A stretch of 7,117 nt of DNA, from positions 1 to 7,117 of the forward strand of contig JAHIZU010000180.1 in NCBI GenBank assembly GCA_018814265.1, given 5' to 3'. Shown in pieces: positions 5,796-7,117 of this stretch. Source of the DNA: Candidatus Margulisiibacteriota bacterium (GTDB lineage: Bacteria; Margulisbacteria; WOR-1; O2-12-FULL-45-9). Position numbers and translations under genes: made by a program. A model generated the notes under the pieces. It was not told the DNA's origin and made no database searches. It saw only the letters and a program-made list of their open reading frames with translations. Numbering within the stretch: the stretch's first letter is position 1; every line of letters begins with the position of its first letter.

Positions 5796-5840
5796 GAGGA
5801 AATGATGATAATTTGAATTTCAATAGTTTAGCTGCGCTGG

Positions 5841-7117
5841 TCAAGGGATATTTTTATAGATCCTGGCAGTAAGGTCGATATTCTCAAAGCGCTCGGAAGA
5901 GTGAAGGCCAACTTTGCCGTTTATCTCCTTTTCCCGCAACCAGGCGTTCCAGCGGTAAAGCGAATCATCCAGCAGGTCTTTTTTGTAGCGGCTGTCAGCA
6001 TCCAGATCAAAGGTAAGGTAATAAACGCTCTCGCCTGATAACCCTCCCCGTTCAAGGGTTTCCTCTGACAATATCCTGCCGGGGCGATCCCGAAAATGGA
6101 AACGCAGGACATCGGGATTAAAGTGTTTCAAATTGAGAATAGTTCCGAACCTGGCGGCCTCCGGCACGTTTGTTTTAAAATAATCAAGAACATCAACCAT
6201 GTTTTGCCCGGTCCTTTCCGGCAGATAAAGACCATAGATCCTGGGCAAAGAGATCAGCGACGGCAACATCAAAACCAGGACCAGCAGCCAGGCCAGTTTC
6301 TTATCTCGCCGCCAGAAACGTTCCAGCCAGTGAAAGAAAACCGCGGAAAAGATCATAAATATAAATGGCACAATAATGTAGATGATCTGGGGCGCTTTGG
6401 TAGAAATTATCAGGGTAGCCAGCAGCAAAACTGTCCAGACAAAAACATAGAGCTTTTTTAAGCCCTCAAAGTGCCTGGCCACAAAAGGCACGAACAGGGA
6501 CAGCAGCAGAAAAATGCCGATCCAGGGAGAAAAGGAGATTTGTTCAACAATCACCCTGGGATAATAGACTAAGCTTTCCAGCCAGCCCGGGCCCTGGCCC
6601 ATTCCAGAACGCAGGATCACATCAAGCAGCAGCGCCACTCGCCTGGAAAAATTAAAGGAAAACCAGCCCGCAGCCAGCACCAGTAAAACACCCAGGACTA
6701 TAAGTTTTTTGTAAGCCCACCAGATAAACGGCACAGCGACCTTTTCCCCTTTTTTGCTGAGCCGGCGCGCTGCCAGGGTCAAAGGACCAAGTTTGACCAG
6801 GGTGACTACCAAAAACGAGGGCAGCATCAAAAAGGCATAAACATAATTCGTATATAAGGACAAGCCGAGAATAAACGCTAAAGTCACATAATATAAAACT
6901 TCCCGGTGCTCCTCACAAACCAAATACATATATGTTGCCGAGAGAAAAAGCAGCATCCCCAAGCTCTCGATCATATTCTCCGAGGCAAACCGCAACATCA
7001 GCGGAGAGGTTAACATTAAAACCGCAGTAAGCGCGCCGACTTTCCAGCCCAACCTTTCACAAAATTTGTTTGCCAAAAGATAGGCCAGGACCACAGACAA
7101 GAGAAATAAGATCAAGC
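5841..7117 (-). CDS. GT39/PMT-like polytopic membrane glycosyltransferase, N-terminus cut by window edge
   Basis: The frame is open to the right edge; the first in-window start codon (TTG at 7115) is probably internal, so the true N-terminus is outside. About 424 residues are visible. Roughly the first 290 are a series of hydrophobic helices with short charged loops. The arrangement resembles the dolichyl-phosphate-mannose mannosyltransferase/ArnT superfamily: a helix pair with SPLMLRFASENMIESLGMLLFL (about 37-58), and a later STKAPQIIYIIVPF (238-251) in the position of the usual K-x-x-YxxP membrane motif. Residues about 300-424 form a soluble, probably extracytoplasmic C-terminal domain. Such enzymes move sugars from polyprenyl-phosphate donors to lipid, glycan or protein acceptors. 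The catalytic acidic residues of the first loop lie outside the window, so activity and specificity cannot be judged. The TGA stop at 5843-5841 is clear and the coding frame is unbroken. An oligosaccharyltransferase-like or other GT-C fold protein is the main alternative. Confidence 0.75.
   Translation of the reverse strand, partial: LILFLLSVVLAYLLANKFCERLGWKVGALTAVLMLTSPLMLRFASENMIESLGMLLFLSATYMYLVCEEHREVLYYVTLAFILGLSLYTNYVYAFLMLPSFLVVTLVKLGPLTLAARRLSKKGEKVAVPFIWWAYKKLIVLGVLLVLAAGWFSFNFSRRVALLLDVILRSGMGQGPGWLESLVYYPRVIVEQISFSPWIGIFLLLSLFVPFVARHFEGLKKLYVFVWTVLLLATLIISTKAPQIIYIIVPFIFMIFSAVFFHWLERFWRRDKKLAWLLVLVLMLPSLISLPRIYGLYLPERTGQNMVDVLDYFKTNVPEAARFGTILNLKHFNPDVLRFHFRDRPGRILSEETLERGGLSGESVYYLTFDLDADSRYKKDLLDDSLYRWNAWLREKEINGKVGLHSSERFENIDLTARIYKNIP

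Noticed and set aside
5813..5823. Palindrome TTGAATTTCAA between the glycosyltransferase and DUF2892 genes
   Set aside because: It is short and AT-rich, with 5-bp arms around one base. It has no U-tract and lies upstream of the -35, so neither terminator nor operator can be claimed from one copy.
6096..6461. 121-codon plus-strand ORF opposite the glycosyltransferase
   Set aside because: It is Gln/Asn-rich with no domain pattern, and antisense to a continuous membrane-protein frame.

Overview
The window holds six protein-coding genes, two of them cut by the window edges. There are no RNA genes, insertion sequences, CRISPR arrays or obvious signs of recent transfer. Gene spacing, Shine-Dalgarno sites and near-consensus -35/-10 promoters (17-bp spacers) are clearly bacterial. 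No gene here is a reliable taxonomic marker. The mix (a DUF4015 putative glycoside hydrolase, a 7TM-sensor histidine kinase, a GT39-like membrane glycosyltransferase, a long SufS-like enzyme and a small YgaP-type membrane protein) would fit an uncultivated anaerobe-like lineage or a Firmicutes-related genome. That is inference only.

Layout from left to right. (1) Minus strand, 1-1049: a secreted or membrane-anchored putative glycoside hydrolase of the DUF4015 type, with its C-terminus beyond the left edge. (2) Plus strand, 1117-1587: a stand-alone receiver-domain response regulator, transcribed divergently from gene 1 out of a 67-bp gap. (3) Minus strand, 1615-3699: a 694-residue histidine kinase with about ten membrane segments, a GAF-like domain and a complete HisKA/HATPase core, convergent with the response regulator. 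(4) Minus strand, 3779-5356: a long class V PLP enzyme that keeps the catalytic residues of SufS-type cysteine desulfurases. (5) Minus strand, 5531-5734: a 67-residue two-helix DUF2892 (YgaP-TM-like) protein. (6) Minus strand, 5841-7117: the C-terminal part of a polytopic GT39/PMT-like glycosyltransferase, with its N-terminus beyond the right edge.

The genes look mostly like separate transcription units. Promoter-like sequences precede the DUF4015 gene, the response regulator, the kinase, the PLP enzyme and the DUF2892 gene. The kinase and response regulator are the obvious functional pair: a membrane sensor and a diffusible single-domain receiver with no DNA-binding output. They are encoded tail to tail, each with its own promoter. 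The other genes have no evident common pathway.

I did not find an unmistakable new system. The observations most worth checking are the kinase start (an AUU codon at ideal Shine-Dalgarno spacing against a UUG that is too far away), a probable leaderless mRNA for the DUF4015 gene, a 9-10 residue expansion in the receiver domain, and the enlarged SufS-like enzyme with its catalytic cysteine intact.
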